Source: Papilionanthe hookeriana x Papilionanthe teres
Taxonomy: Eukaryota > Streptophyta > Magnoliopsida > Asparagales > Orchidaceae
NCBI GenBank assembly: GCA_022702705.1
Contig: CM040424.1
Span: 77,937,452-78,001,451, forward strand
DNA: 64,000 nucleotides
Direction: 5' to 3'
Shown here: piece by piece, positions 27,647 through 41,074 of the stretch
Layout of the letters: every line of letters starts with the position of its first letter
Position numbering within the stretch: position 1 is the first letter of the stretch
Notes under the pieces: generated by a model
Told to the model about the DNA's origin: nothing
Database searches by the model: none
What the model saw: the letters and a program-made list of their open reading frames with translations, nothing else
Position numbers and translations under genes: made by a program

Positions 27647-30600
27647 CTTAAATCTTACATAATAATAGAAGTATGTAAAGTCTGCACAAGCTCTCAAAAC
27701 TATAAAATACAATAGTTTTTACAAGTCATATTTGGCTAGGAGCCCCGGTTCTGCTTGCCCCTTCTTAAATGTTAACAATGTAGAGTGAGTTGCAACAAAC
27801 TCGGTGAAATAAATAATGCTATAATAAAAATTTATAAACGAAAAAGAAACAACATGCATGCTAAAATATAATTCATGTGTGTGCTCACAACACATGTCAC
27901 AACATGTTATAATCATATAAAACATAGAAAAAAATGACATTTAATGCAAGGAGTTATGACTACTGTATAAAGCATACATTTCATTTATTCTTGTGTATTC
28001 ATAAGCTTGTTCATAAGAGTTATCATTCTCATTATAGAAATGTCACTTGTAATTGTATTGGTCTCAATTATTTTCATTTCATGTCATTGGGTCTTCACTC
28101 AACTTGAATGCTACATTGACTATTGATAAATGTTGATCCCTAACATAGTAGTTATCAATAGCCTCTTTGGTATCAAGGGTTCCTTAGATTTTATCCCTGC
28201 CTAATCCCAACGGTTCTCGAGGTTTTTTCGCGTCTGAATTCCAGCAATTAGGAATCTCATCATTTCTTATTATCTGTACTTGTGAATTTTCATGTTATGA
28301 ACTATCTATAACATTATTTGTGACATTTCTTAAATCATAATTCATGTAACAATCATTTATCATAGGCATTTCATATCTCATATATATGAATTAGAGTAAA
28401 TGAATACTTGCAAGCAATAATTTTTTAAACATATTCGTCAGATTCATAGCATAGCAGAATAATATGTATTGTAAGGGACAAATCAAATTTGCAATCATAT
28501 AATTTATACAGGTATTCATCCATAATATGTATAAGATTGTACATGCAATAGTGTTAAATATAATCACATGGAAACTTATAGAGAGTTATTTTTCTCAAGT
28601 TAACATATGATTTTTCACTTGAATCTACAGAGCAGCCTTACGATGAGTTTCCTCGAGCTTGCCTCGAGCTCGCCGCCTAATACATGAAATTCACAATTCC
28701 TTCAATTCATGAAATTCGTATTTGAAGTCTTAATATAACACCAAATATGATTTCTTGCTTTAACTTACCTTGAAAGGGCTTCTCGACATAAATATACCTC
28801 CTTGATACTTTCATATTTCATTCCCTCTTCTTCCTTTCCCCCTTCCTCAGCTCGTGAAATGGACTTATAGGAGAGCATAATTCTTTATTTGATAGTCTCG
28901 TGGTTGTTCTCGCAAAGCTATAGCAACAAGGAACGTGTGGAATGGTTGAATTTGTAGTAAATGACAAAAATAGAAACATAAGGAAGACAAGGATGTCTAG
29001 AATATTAAAAAAGAGGGTTTCCTACCTTTTGTGTTCTCCCTGAAACCCCAAACCATGGGTTTCGGCTCTCAGTCGAATGTCTGCTTGCGCTCATACTGCT
29101 AAGCTACAGTGCGGGATCGTTGAACTCTCCAGACACGCGAAATTGAATTATCAAGAGAGAGAATGGGAGGAATGTGACATTTATCTAAGGTCCACTTAAT
29201 TTCCCAGCCTTTTGATCCATCAGACTGTCGCATGCATAACTAAGTGCAAAGAAATAGTCGGCTGCTATAGTGATGATGCAAGCTTAGGGGCTTAATACAG
29301 GATAATTAAACTTATAACTTCATATCTTTCTTATTTTCTCATATGGTAAAAATTCATGTTTAGTGTTGCTATATATTAAATTGATCAATTTGATGTGTAG
29401 AATTTTATAAAATTGATTCAATTGAATTTTAAGAGATGCGAAAGTTGAAGTAACCAGTTTCTTAAAATTGAGTTTTACCCTTTTACTCGTGAAAATGTAA
29501 TGGAAAAGTTATAAATATGCAGTTCCTTTCTATTAGAAAGTATACTTGGTCGAATTTTGTAATGTGTATTGGCAAAAGTAGAGCTAAGTGATCTCATGAA
29601 ATTATCTTTGTATCTTTCAAATATTCTTATGAATTACATCTCCACTTTCCCACTCATGTGTTCATTCCTTAACATTATTATGTCTCTTTTTCTGGCATGC
29701 TTTAGGTTGGTCTTCGTTTCTTTTTAAGCTATGAACAAGATGCATATAAATGCATGCCCACTATCTACACTGCCATTTGACTGTTCATCTTCTGCTTCTA
29801 TGCTCTTTCTAGACGTGAAAAATTTAGCATAAATCCTGTTGTTGTAACACATTATCTGCATGAATTTACACACCAACATTCATTTTGTTGGTTTCACATA
29901 ATTGGATTTGTTGGACGCATGAAGCCCTAGTTTTACCATCCTTGTAACTTGTTGCTATGATTTCATATAAATAATTTACTTACAATCGGCGGGCGGGTGA
30001 GAGTGGTGGGGTTGATGTTTATGTGTAACTTCAGGGAATGGTTTTTGATAAGCCGTTCTATTAAGCAGTATTGCTATGTTTCGAAGTTGCCCAGTGCTGG
30101 AGCCCTCAGTGTTACTAGTTCAGCATTTCAGATTGTGCATTCATTGTCTGTCATATGTGCAGGTATCTGCTTAGGAAAAGTGCTTTAGAATTGTTTATTG
30201 TTGATCGGACAAACTTCTTCTTTGATTTTGGGGTAAACTAATGTGAATTAATAATCTATTCATTTTCTTGCTGGTTTCTGTTTGTTGGCTAACTATTTCC
30301 ACCAAAATTTTGCTTGAAATATATATTTCAGTCCCCTGAAGTACGCAAGGATGCCTATCGTGCTATTGTTCAAGCACAACCTCCTCATTTAGGCAACATT
30401 TATTTGGCCACACAGGTTGGCAAATTCCTGTACCGGCATAATTTACTTTAAAATACGTCTTACTTTCTTACATTTTTTTATTGTAGAGACCTGACCAACT
30501 ATTTAAGAGGAGCCAGCTTATGGAGAAGTGGGCTAGGTGGGAGGTAAAGTTCATGATATTTTATCATTCTTGTATCACACTCTATTGTCATCTCTTTGGC

Positions 30601-33600
30601 ATTGTTTTTTTTTTTTTCATGCAGATTAGTAATTTTGAGTATCTTATGGAACTGAACACAATGGCTGGACGCAGTTACAATGACATTACGCAGGTCTGTG
30701 CCCTTTTGATTAATGAATGAGCATTATACTGGTGTTATTTCTTCTATATGGAACGGTGATTTACCAACTAATGCAATAACTGTTTGCAGTACCCGGTTTT
30801 CCCATGGATCTTAGCTGATTACTCTTCAAAGACATTGGATCTTAGTGATCCTTCCTCGTATCGAGATCTCTCAAAGGTAGAAACCTTTATATGAATCTAC
30901 TTTTATATGATCAATTATAACTAACTTGATTAATGGGCACTATGAATTGCAGCCTGTTGGTGCATTAAATCCAGAAAGGTTAAAGAAGTTCCAAGAGAGA
31001 TACTCTGGCTTTGACGATCCTGTTATACCCAAATTCCACTATGGTTCCCATTATTCTACTGCAGGAACGGTAAGCCTTCATAAGCTACATCTGTTCTAAC
31101 AAAAAAAAAAAAAAAGGAGCTACATTTATTTCACCATGTCCGGATACACAACTTAAGTTAACCTGAATGCTTGTGTAGCCTATTTATTGCAAAACTAAGT
31201 GCAAATTGTAGATTATGTAGATTATCTAATTCAGGCTTAGGGTTTAATGCAAAACCTGAATGCTTGTTATTGGCAGGATTACTCTGAAAGCGTGAAAATG
31301 CTTGCGCATCATATTTAGTGGATAAAAATGTTTCGGTTTAGTTTTATAAGAAAATGAGAACTGTGTGTATACAATGAATGGATTTTTCAATTTGTTTGCG
31401 AAGTAGCATGCTCCATGTATTAATTGTTAGTTTATTGTTTATTTATAAAGTGGCGAATGATTGTGCGATTTGCTTCCTCCCTTGATACCGGAACTAGGTT
31501 TCAACGGAAACACGAAAGCAAACTTTATTAATTTAGAAATATGGTTACAGCACGACACAAACGAAAAAGGGGAATACAATAACAATCCATTCCTCAGTTA
31601 GGACCTGAAGAGAAGACCCGAGGGAGGTGATGGTGTCGGCAAGGTGACAAGGGGAAGGGGGAACCTTTAAGGGTTGATGGGTAGTATGTAAGACTGAGGA
31701 AATTTGGGGGTTTGACGGGAAGGCTAGGCAGCAGGTAACAGAAATCTGGACAGCTGGTTGGGAGTCTGGACAACAGGTTGCAAGGCTGGACAGCGTGCTT
31801 GGAGTGTTTTGATAGTAGGTTGGACAGCTGGACTGTGGGCTGGAGGCGTTTGGGGAAGGCTTGGAGTGGTCGGCGGCTAAGGGAAGTGGTTGAGGCAAGT
31901 TAGGGAAGATAAAAGGGGAAGATATATCACCACCTCAGAGTAGGATACAGTCGGAGCACCACCACCTCCTCGCAACCCTAACCTAGGTCAGGGTCGGTCG
32001 GCCCTTGCCCATCCTAACTGAATCGATCTAGCTTCCTCTCCCTAGCCCAAGTCAAGGTCGATCGGCTCTTGCCCATCCTAACTAAATCGATCCAGCTTCC
32101 TTCAACCGCTTGGACCCAATTGAGCCCCAAAGCCCCCGCATCAGATAGCCACCCATCAACCATGGCATCTGGACATCTGACAACTCTCTCAAAAAGTGTT
32201 GTCCCTTTTCTTGTATCGTGTCTTCGGACTCACTATCTACTAGGATAATTAATGTTAGCCATACTTGAGTCTTTCTCATAATCTCAGCTTGAATTACTAA
32301 CATTTCTCTCATGTGAGCAACTAATACTCTGTTATATTCTATTCTTTCGGGTCTTCATCCTCTGTCTCTTGTATTGCATCCTACTCGATGAATAATATCA
32401 CATTTTTGTTTGGTCAATCACATGCAATGTGCTCAAAGCCGTGGCGTTTGAGCAACTAATACTCTGTTATATTCTATTCTTTCGGGTCTTCATCCTCTTT
32501 CTCTTGTACTGCACCCTACTCGGTGAATAATATCACCTTTTTGTTTGGTCAATCACATGCAATGTGCTCAAAGCCGTGGCGTTTCAAACACTACCTGACT
32601 GGGATGGAATTTAGGAGTGGGGGTTGCTTGTACTTTTTCTGCACTATACGGGTTTTTCCTTTAGCCAGGTTGGCTTGTGTGCTCCACTCAGTAGCTCTTG
32701 TTGCTTGATCCGATGGTTGGACCATATTTGAAAGGTGGTGTGTGCTTGATTTTGCTATTTTGTCTCTCCATTATAATATCCAATATGTCTTTAACTGTAC
32801 TCGTTACCAATAGATAGTCTCAATCTCCAATTTATCGTGCTATGGTTTTCTTTCGGGCTCCACTTGCTCACATTTCAACATAAGTTGTACAAACTCAATG
32901 GTGTACTCTACTGAGAGATTTTGATATTTTGAATAATGAAATCTCAAGAGAATGTCTTGTCTATAGTTTATTGGTAGGTATTTACATTGTATCTCTATTT
33001 CATCTTGAACCAAGTTGTGATTTGCTTTTTCTCTCTTGTTGGCATAGACATTTTCAAGTTTCCACCATAAAGATGCACTTTTCTGATACATACCAAGCTG
33101 ATTTTCCCATAATAAATTGGCCAAACAAAATATTTTATTGGAAGAACTCTAAATAACACACTCAAATTCATAAAAGATAAGCACCTACAAATCGAGAGGT
33201 AGACGATCTCTCCCTAATACTTACTAGTCAAGTGGTAGGTGATCTCTCATAAATGCTAACCCTAAGACTAAAGATAACAATTTCATTATCCCTTGCCCTA
33301 AGTATATAATAAGCCCTATTTATACCCCCTAATAATAACTAATAAAAGACTAAATCATCCTTGGGCGTTTGCGTAACAATACTCCTCTCCCAAAAAGACA
33401 TTGTTCTCAAGGTGAAAAATATGAAACTGATGTTGGTTCAAGTCGTATGGATTCCATGTGGCATCATCATTTTCAATCCTTTTCATCTGATCAAAAATTT
33501 ATAGTGATAATCATAAGTTCAAAATGTCTTGTGTACATCATTCAGCCGCATTTGAATTTTTTGTTACCCTAACTTCAAGTCTCTCTTGTTGGATAATGCA

Positions 33601-36600
33601 GCCCTGAACAATTTGTCTAGTAGCTCATCAATCACGAAATTGGTAAATGTGTCGGTTTTTATTTTTTTATTCACTGCTTGATAATCCACACAAAAACATT
33701 AACTCGTCTTTCTTCTTCACTAGCAAGACGGGTAGAAAAGGAGCTCGCACGAAGGTTCCTAACCCCGACCTCTAACATATCTCGGATCAATCTTTCGATC
33801 TTTTTCTTTTATACCTGGGGGTAGCGATAGTGGTGCACACTGATGGGAGTAACCCCTGGTCTCAGGATTATTGTGCGCTCGAGTTTGCCCCCAATTCTTT
33901 TGCTCAATCCCACTGATTTAAATCCACCTAAGGTAGTGACACTGCCCTAATGGCATGTAAGTCCTTATAATTGATGCCACTGGTGTGTGCTGCAGACTCC
34001 TTCACTCGATCTTGTGGCTCCAGGTCCGCCTAAAGAGCGACATTGTTCTAATCTCGTGTTCAATCATGACGTCATTTCTTGGTCTTACGGCAGATATATG
34101 TTGTTTTACATGAAACTTCACGATCTTCTTCATCATTTCTTCTATAGTTGTGAATCTTCCCTCCATGGACGACAACCATAGCTCCATGAATGAGAAACAC
34201 TCATTTATTTCAGTTCTGATGTATCTCACTCTTTCTCGATTTTTTTTTATTTCCAAAGCATCGAATTTCTTGGTCGTCATTTCTCTCTAAAAGGTTTTCA
34301 TTCGCGAAGGTGGGATTCCTCTACCTTGCATTCCTGTAAATGGCTTCCCAGCAAGAAGGATCCCGACTATCGTGATGTTGCTTTCCATAATCAGCAGTTC
34401 AGTAGATGACAGAAGGACGGAGAGGAGACTATTGATGTAGCGATGCCAGTGTGTGTGAATTGCGACTATATCTCGAGCTTTGGTCGCGAAGCACCTATAC
34501 ACCGCGGTTTCGATGTTGCTTCCCAATCAGCGCGAATTGCGACTTTATATTGGGATTCGGTCATGTTATATGCCGCAATGACATTTGCTTTCAGCTAGCA
34601 CAAATCGAGACTATATCATGGGTTTCAGTCACAAAGGGTGTTGTGCGCCTCGATCACGATCTGTGAACTTGTACCTCGATGTTAGCTTCCAAGAATTGAA
34701 TGTTTTGATACCAATTTTATATGAACCGAAATGGCTTTCCCATGGATATTAGGACAAGTAAAATACTTTATTGTAGGAACTCCAAACAACACACTCAAAT
34801 GCATAAAGAGTAAGCACCTACAATTCGAGAGGATGCAATCTCTCCGTATCAACAACAAATTTGAGAGCTAGACGATCTCTCTAAACCCTAATCCTATGAC
34901 TCAATATAGTACTCTCATCATCCCTAACTCTAAGCATAATAAGCTTTATGTATACCTCACAATAATAACTAATAAAAAACTAAATTGCCTTTAGGCACTG
35001 GCGTAACATCTTTCTTAACTCAATGTTGGCTAGCTTTACCATTATGTTAGGTGGAACATCCTTATATTCAAAACTTTGTTTTATTGTTTCAAACCACTCA
35101 ATGAACTCGTCTGGATTGATGCGACCATCAAAATGTGACAACCTAATGAATTCCAAAATCTCAGCTCTTTTATGATATTTCATTAATTGTCTGATGAAAG
35201 GGATTTACTTCATCTAGTAAATCCGGTAAGTCACATTGCGGCTGCGGGTGACCTCTCTGGCTTTCTTTTCTCAAAATAGGCAATTCTTTATTGCTTTTGG
35301 AAGCTTTCTCACTGCATATCCTTCATAGTGAGCTCGTGGACACCTCTTTCATGATTTCTCCTAGACAACATTGTGTACTTTTTTCCGGATCAATGTTTTC
35401 GACGATTTTAGGACTACAAATCAATTTTAGTCATGGCTTAGATTTGGTGACAGGTGTTGGGGTGGAAATTTTTTGACAGTAGGAAAATTGGATTTTGAAT
35501 ATCTAGGGTTGGGGATAGTAATGGAGGTAGAATAATTTGGGTTTGGTGGGTCTTTTTTTTTTTTTTTTTTTTTTGAAAAGGTAAATCCTTGAAAATTTAG
35601 AGTTTGTCAGGCTCTTATATCAGTTGATATTATTCTAGGACTCCTATAAATTTTTGGGAGTACAAAAAGGCGTTAGGAAAGATGTAGGATGAGTAATTGG
35701 AGTGGGAGAATGGATGGCGTGGAAATCCGACGTGAGCGGCAGCGGGACAGCAGAATGACGGCGGAATGTTACAGGTTTTTGCTTTAAACAGCAGCTTTCT
35801 GCTGCCAAATGGTAGTTGGCAGCAAGTTTCATTGTGAAAGAGTCCTTCAAATGTCTAGTAGAGATCACCATTTTGAGCTTACTAGGATACAAACCGACCC
35901 TTGAAAGAAATCCAAAGATACAACACTCCGATAGAGAAAATCAAGAGGATTATCTCCAAATAAAATCACAAAGCAAAGAAAACTCTAAAAGAGAAAAACA
36001 AAGAGATAAATAGTCTCCCCTGCAGAAATAAATCTAGCTAGAATGAAATGAATAGGAACTAAAGCTAGAAAAGAAAAAGGATTCTGTTCAAGTTGAAAAC
36101 AGGGTAGAAAATCTCGTAATGTACCTTTCAAGTGGCGGGAGGCCCGACCCTATCTTACAATCACAGGAACACTAATTTTGCTATATTGCTGAATTTCTGT
36201 GGAGTAGAAGAATCCTGGGGAACCGTGCGAGATGTGAGGAGGATTGGACACTCATGCGTCAGAGAGGTTCCACATTAATAAAAAAATGGTTTGTATCAGT
36301 AGGTTTGCAATATAAAGTTAAATTTGCTTAGGAATATATGTAACATATTTACCTTAGATATATTTTTAACTACTCGTAAGTACCATATCATCAAATCAAC
36401 AGTCAGCAGCATGATCAAGCTTAATGGTGTATGCTATAAAAGATGGAATAATCTGTAGTGCTATTACATTGGCTAAAGTTGGTAGAAATTTTGTAGAATT
36501 TTTTAAACTAAGCTCAAGGACTTTAGTTGAGCCTATAAATGGCCTTCTTGAGCAGATGTGCAGTCCTTCCCTCCACCTAAGCGACATACTTAGGTGATTA

Positions 36601-39600
36601 CTCCATATAAATGACCTCATTATGATTATCATAGAAAATATAGGCCATCCTTGATGATAGCCATAGATAAAGAATCTGAATGGAGTTATGCCTAGTGATA
36701 AGGGAGGTACAAAACAGTCTCTAATAGACCTCAAAAAACCAAATTAGATAGTTTTCTTCAGAATTTATAAATCTGGCTAATAACTAGCTTTAGATTCAAT
36801 AATAGCGCTCAAAATCTGCATGGCTTTGATCTTCTATGGTGTTGCAGCAATAAACCCAATATTCAACTAAGAAAAAAAGTTTTGATGCCTGTTGTACTAG
36901 CATTTTAGCAGAAAGTAGAGTGTAGAAAGAAAATGAGAGCAACATATAAAGCAATGATCTAACAACCATGAGGAACTCATGAACCACAATTGACCAAGTT
37001 CTTGTTCCCTTGCTACTTCTTAAACTACGGCAGAGGGCACATGACACAAGGCATCAGCAAGAATTCATCCAAAGCGGATGAAATCAAAACAATAAACTTT
37101 GCCCAGTGTGGAGGATTTTATTTTAGGGAGGAGCTGGGGGTGGGGGAATGGTGGGGCTGTGGCGAGCCGACCTAAATACTAATAAACTCTGCTCAAAATT
37201 AATATAACATGAGATGAATCAGGTTGACAGGTATGCCATAACTAGGTTTAGATTACAGGTTAGGTTGGCTCTTATTTGATTCTGCATCGCCTCTGATTTA
37301 GAATATCTGAAGCTATGGTCATACTTTATTTTAAGATATTAGGTATATAGCAGACCCTTGATCCTCTTATTTTAGTTTCTTGTTGATGTTGAGCTTTGTT
37401 CAGTGCTTTTTTTCAGCATGTGATGCAATGTAGTTCAACCGAGACTTCATCCTCACATCTTTAATCATCTTTCCATCCTGCTGCTATCGAGTTCGTATTT
37501 CAAAGCTATGGCTTCATGATAACAGGTATTATATTATCTTGTTCGAGTGGAACCATTCACGTCGCTTTCTATTCAGCTTCAAGGCGGAAAATTTGACCAT
37601 GCTGATCGCATGTTCTACGACGTTGGGGCTACATGGAATTGTGTTCTTGAAGACATGAGTGATGTGAAAGAGTTGGTATTACTTGGATAATAACTTTCCA
37701 CATAGCTTTTACTTCAGAATTGAACTGTTGATGTTCCAGTGTATGTTTTTTACGTTTTTTTGATTGAACTGTATTTCAGGTTCCAGAATTGTTTTATCTG
37801 CCAGAGATTCTTACTAACGAGAACTGCATTGATTTTGGCACTACTCAACTTGGAGAAAAGATAGGTTAGCCTGCATTGCACTTAAAATTAGCTGTAATTG
37901 AAGTTGTGGAGGGATTTTCTTCTAGCTACACTATGATTATATGCTTCTTTTCTTGATCTATAGATTCTGTCAAACTGCCTCCATGGGCTGCGAATCCAAT
38001 TGATTTCATTCATAAGCATAAGATTGCACTTGAGAGTGAATATGTATCTGCACATCTTCATGAGTGGATTGATCTCATTTTTGGGTGAGTCCTTTCTTTT
38101 AAGCCACTATTGCTGCAAGCAAATGATTATGTGAGCCATTTTTAATTTAAAATCCGTGATAAAATTTTTCAGATACAAGCAACGAGGGAAAGAAGCTGTT
38201 CAAGCTGATAACACGTTCTTCTACATCACTTATGAGGGTGCAGTTGATATTGATAAAATTACTGACCCTGTAAGCCTTAACTACCACTACTTGGCCTACT
38301 ACTTTTCTAAAATCAATCATTCCTAACATTCGTTATTAAATGAAATGGAAGGTACAACAACGTGCTACTCAAGACCAGATTGCCTATTTCGGGCAAACTC
38401 CATCCCAGTTGTTAACAAATCCACACATGAAGAGGTTGCCAAAAAAAGATGTTCTGCACCTTGAGGTTGTTATATCATACAAATAGACATCTAACATAAG
38501 AGAACCTCTCTATTAGTATTCATTTTTATTTCTTAACTAGTTTTGCACTTGAAACACTACCAACCCTAATTTTAGCTCTAAATGAATAGTTGGATTGGTT
38601 TTCTTTCTCAACTATTTAACTTGTGTTCTCAAGCTTTTTTTCTTTTTATTAAAGCAGTCACAGCTTGTGTTTGGGTTGAGTCTTTCATGCAATTCTTATT
38701 GCATTTATTTGATAGTTTTCTGGAATTTAGTTCAAATGATGATATATTGGATGAAGATATTTTTTCAAATTAAGAATCATCTTTCTTATTCGCTTTTCCC
38801 CTTCTTTTCAGACTATCTTCTGCAATTCCAATGAAGTTAGGCCATATGTTGTCCCTAACTCAGATCGTTGCAATTTACCCGCTTCTTTCATTCATGCATC
38901 CCAAGACTCTATTGTAGTTGTCGATATGAATGCCCCTGTGGCACGTGTGGCAATGCACAAATGGCAGCCCAATACTCCCGATGGCCAAGGAACACCTTTT
39001 CTATTTCAACATGGAAGGCCTGTGGCAAGTTCCACCAGTAGTGCATTTATGCGCATGTTTAGGGGATCAGGAGGCTCTACTTCAGAAGAATGGCAATTTC
39101 CCCGTGCATCTGGATTCACTGCATCAGGAATCCAGAGTTCAGCTGTAGTTGCTGTCACTTGTGACAAAGAAATTATTACTGGTAGGTTCCTCTCCTCAGC
39201 TTCATCATTCTGTTTTATGTTGCCATGAAGTTATCCTTATTTCAAATATGTTCTGTGTTGCACCATGTATAATAAACTGCTAAATAGGACATTTTTGTGT
39301 CACCATCAAACTTAATTTAGGTTTACCGTCCTGCTTTTTCTCGGCTATTTTCATTGTGGAAATATGATTCTTAGTTTGTAATTACTTTCCTTCCCTTGCG
39401 TTCTGATGCTTCATTGAGTAATTGTTGAGCATAAGAAGATATGCTAGAAATTGTCGTTTTCAGTTTTTTCTCATCGTCATTATTTCGCAGTTGATCATCC
39501 TTTAGTTAACTGGGAATTTGCTAAAAAGATATTCTCGGGCTTCAACAGAAGAGCTTGTGGGACAATTAATTATCACCATCATTGCTTGACCTATTGGATT

Positions 39601-41022
39601 CAAGAATTAGCGTCTCCATTGATTTTCTAGAATATGATTATGGTAGGACTATCAATTTATTTTTATTCCAACACAACATCATTTGTTTTGTTCTCACTTG
39701 GTTAAATCGTCTTTCTTTGTGAGAGGGCATCTTTTTGAAGCTTAACATAAGAACTTGCGCTTTTTGATTGATTAGTTATTAGCGCTTAATAAAATCACCT
39801 AAATCAATCAGTAAACGGCAACTCAGCATAACTTGTACTATTTAATGCAAGGATACCTTTCCTGCATAAGTATCTAGATATTGAACTGCATTGATGTGAG
39901 ATTTGCGGCCGTTCTGCGGTATCGGAATGCAATACCCGTGATTGCGAGAGTCCACAATCTTTCTGAATCACAAAGTCCGGTGATCTCAAGACATCATTTC
40001 GCACAGAACACCTCTCGTTGCCAATTTCTTTATTTCTAATTATGGTTATTTTCTGTGATGAGACTATTTAGGTGAGTATTTTCTGTTTTGAGTTTAGATA
40101 GCATTGTTTTTGGTGTTTTAAGAGATTGTATTTCCTGATTAATTTTCTGAGGAGTGTTATATCATTTCTTTTTGCAAGTGGTGTGTCTGTATCTTACTTA
40201 GGACCAGGTAGTGGAACCTCCTCACTGCCAAAAAGTTGTCGTTTCACTGCTTGGGTGCCGTCTTTAGCAGGACAACCATCAAAATAGCTGGCATCTGCTG
40301 TTTGCAGCAGGAAAATAGCAGTTTCCTGCTTCATGTTTGCTGTCATCCCATCGGGCATTCCAAAAGTAAACCTCAATCCATCCCTCTTTTTCCCGATACT
40401 CATCATACAACTTCCCTAACTCCCTTATGAATTCTTTCACACTTTGTAGGAGCCCTAGGATGGTATCATCTGGTATTAGAGCCTGGTAAGCACAAATTTT
40501 TTTAGGATTTGTCTTTCTTAAATCGGATATTTAAAAAAATAGAAATATATATATCTCCACCATACCCAAACTATTTCTACCGCAATTCCTAGCCCCAATG
40601 TGAAGTCCCAATTCAATTACTCATGAAAGAGGAAGAGATGATGCTAGGAGTGGAATTGAAGAGTTGAATTGGGTAGAGATGAGGCGAGGAGTCGGAAATT
40701 GAAGAGGGTGAGAGGAAGGAGTCGGGAAACCGTACAAGGGGAGATAAAGCGAGGAGTGTCGAGAAGCCAAGGAGGTGAATTTCGCCATATAAATTGTCAA
40801 GCTAATTACTTGTTGAGCCAAGCTGCTTGTTTGTGGTGAAGGAAGACGAGAGAGGAGCTTTCGTGCCTGTAGAGGAGACGAGGTTCATGTGCAAAGGAGG
40901 AGAAGAGCGGCAGTGGCGACATTGGTGTTGAGTATCGCACGCAAAAAAGGGGCTTGCGTGCAGCAACGGGATTTTTGACCGAGAATAAGGGTAAGTTTAT
41001 TAGGTTATTTAATAAATAATAC

Positions 41023-41074
<52 letters not shown>

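Larger units (their letters stand above)
12528..30162 (+). other. BCHC intron 5 (17.6 kb)
   Basis: Donor GTTGTA at 12528, acceptor TGTGCAG at 30162. In order it contains AT-rich unannotated DNA (12528-15190), gag-only LTR element 2, unannotated DNA (18295-19206), an antisense LINE, two ORF1-only elements in sense orientation, then 2.5 kb of AT-rich DNA (27645-30162) with nothing recognised. Confidence 0.8.
31483..36260 (-). mobile_element. Gag-only LTR retroelement 3, split by a nested element
   Basis: The left LTR starts TGATACCGGAACTAGG at about 31483. The right LTR starts TGATATTATTCTAGGA at about 35625, next to a degraded primer-binding site (complement TGATATAAGAGCCTG, 35610-35624). Subtracting the nested 33084-35008 insert leaves about 2.85 kb. 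Its interior encodes gag only: FDGRINPDEFIEWFETIKQSFEYKD on one side of the insert and KSASLWWKLENVYANKREK on the other. Those are consecutive parts of a Retrotrans_gag domain. Direct duplications occur at 31980-32103 (about 64-bp period) and 32315-32584. The outer limits are approximate. Confidence 0.7.
31070..37525 (+). other. BCHC intron 11 (6.5 kb)
   Basis: Donor GTAAGC (31070), acceptor AACAG (37525). It contains the antisense gag-only LTR element 3 (about 31483-36260), which is itself interrupted by a smaller LTR element. The remaining 36260-37525 is AT-rich, with short ORFs I cannot assign. Confidence 0.75.

Noticed and set aside
36396..37047. Two minus-strand ORFs in intron 11
   Set aside because: No motif recognised, no splice or start context, lie in intron DNA.
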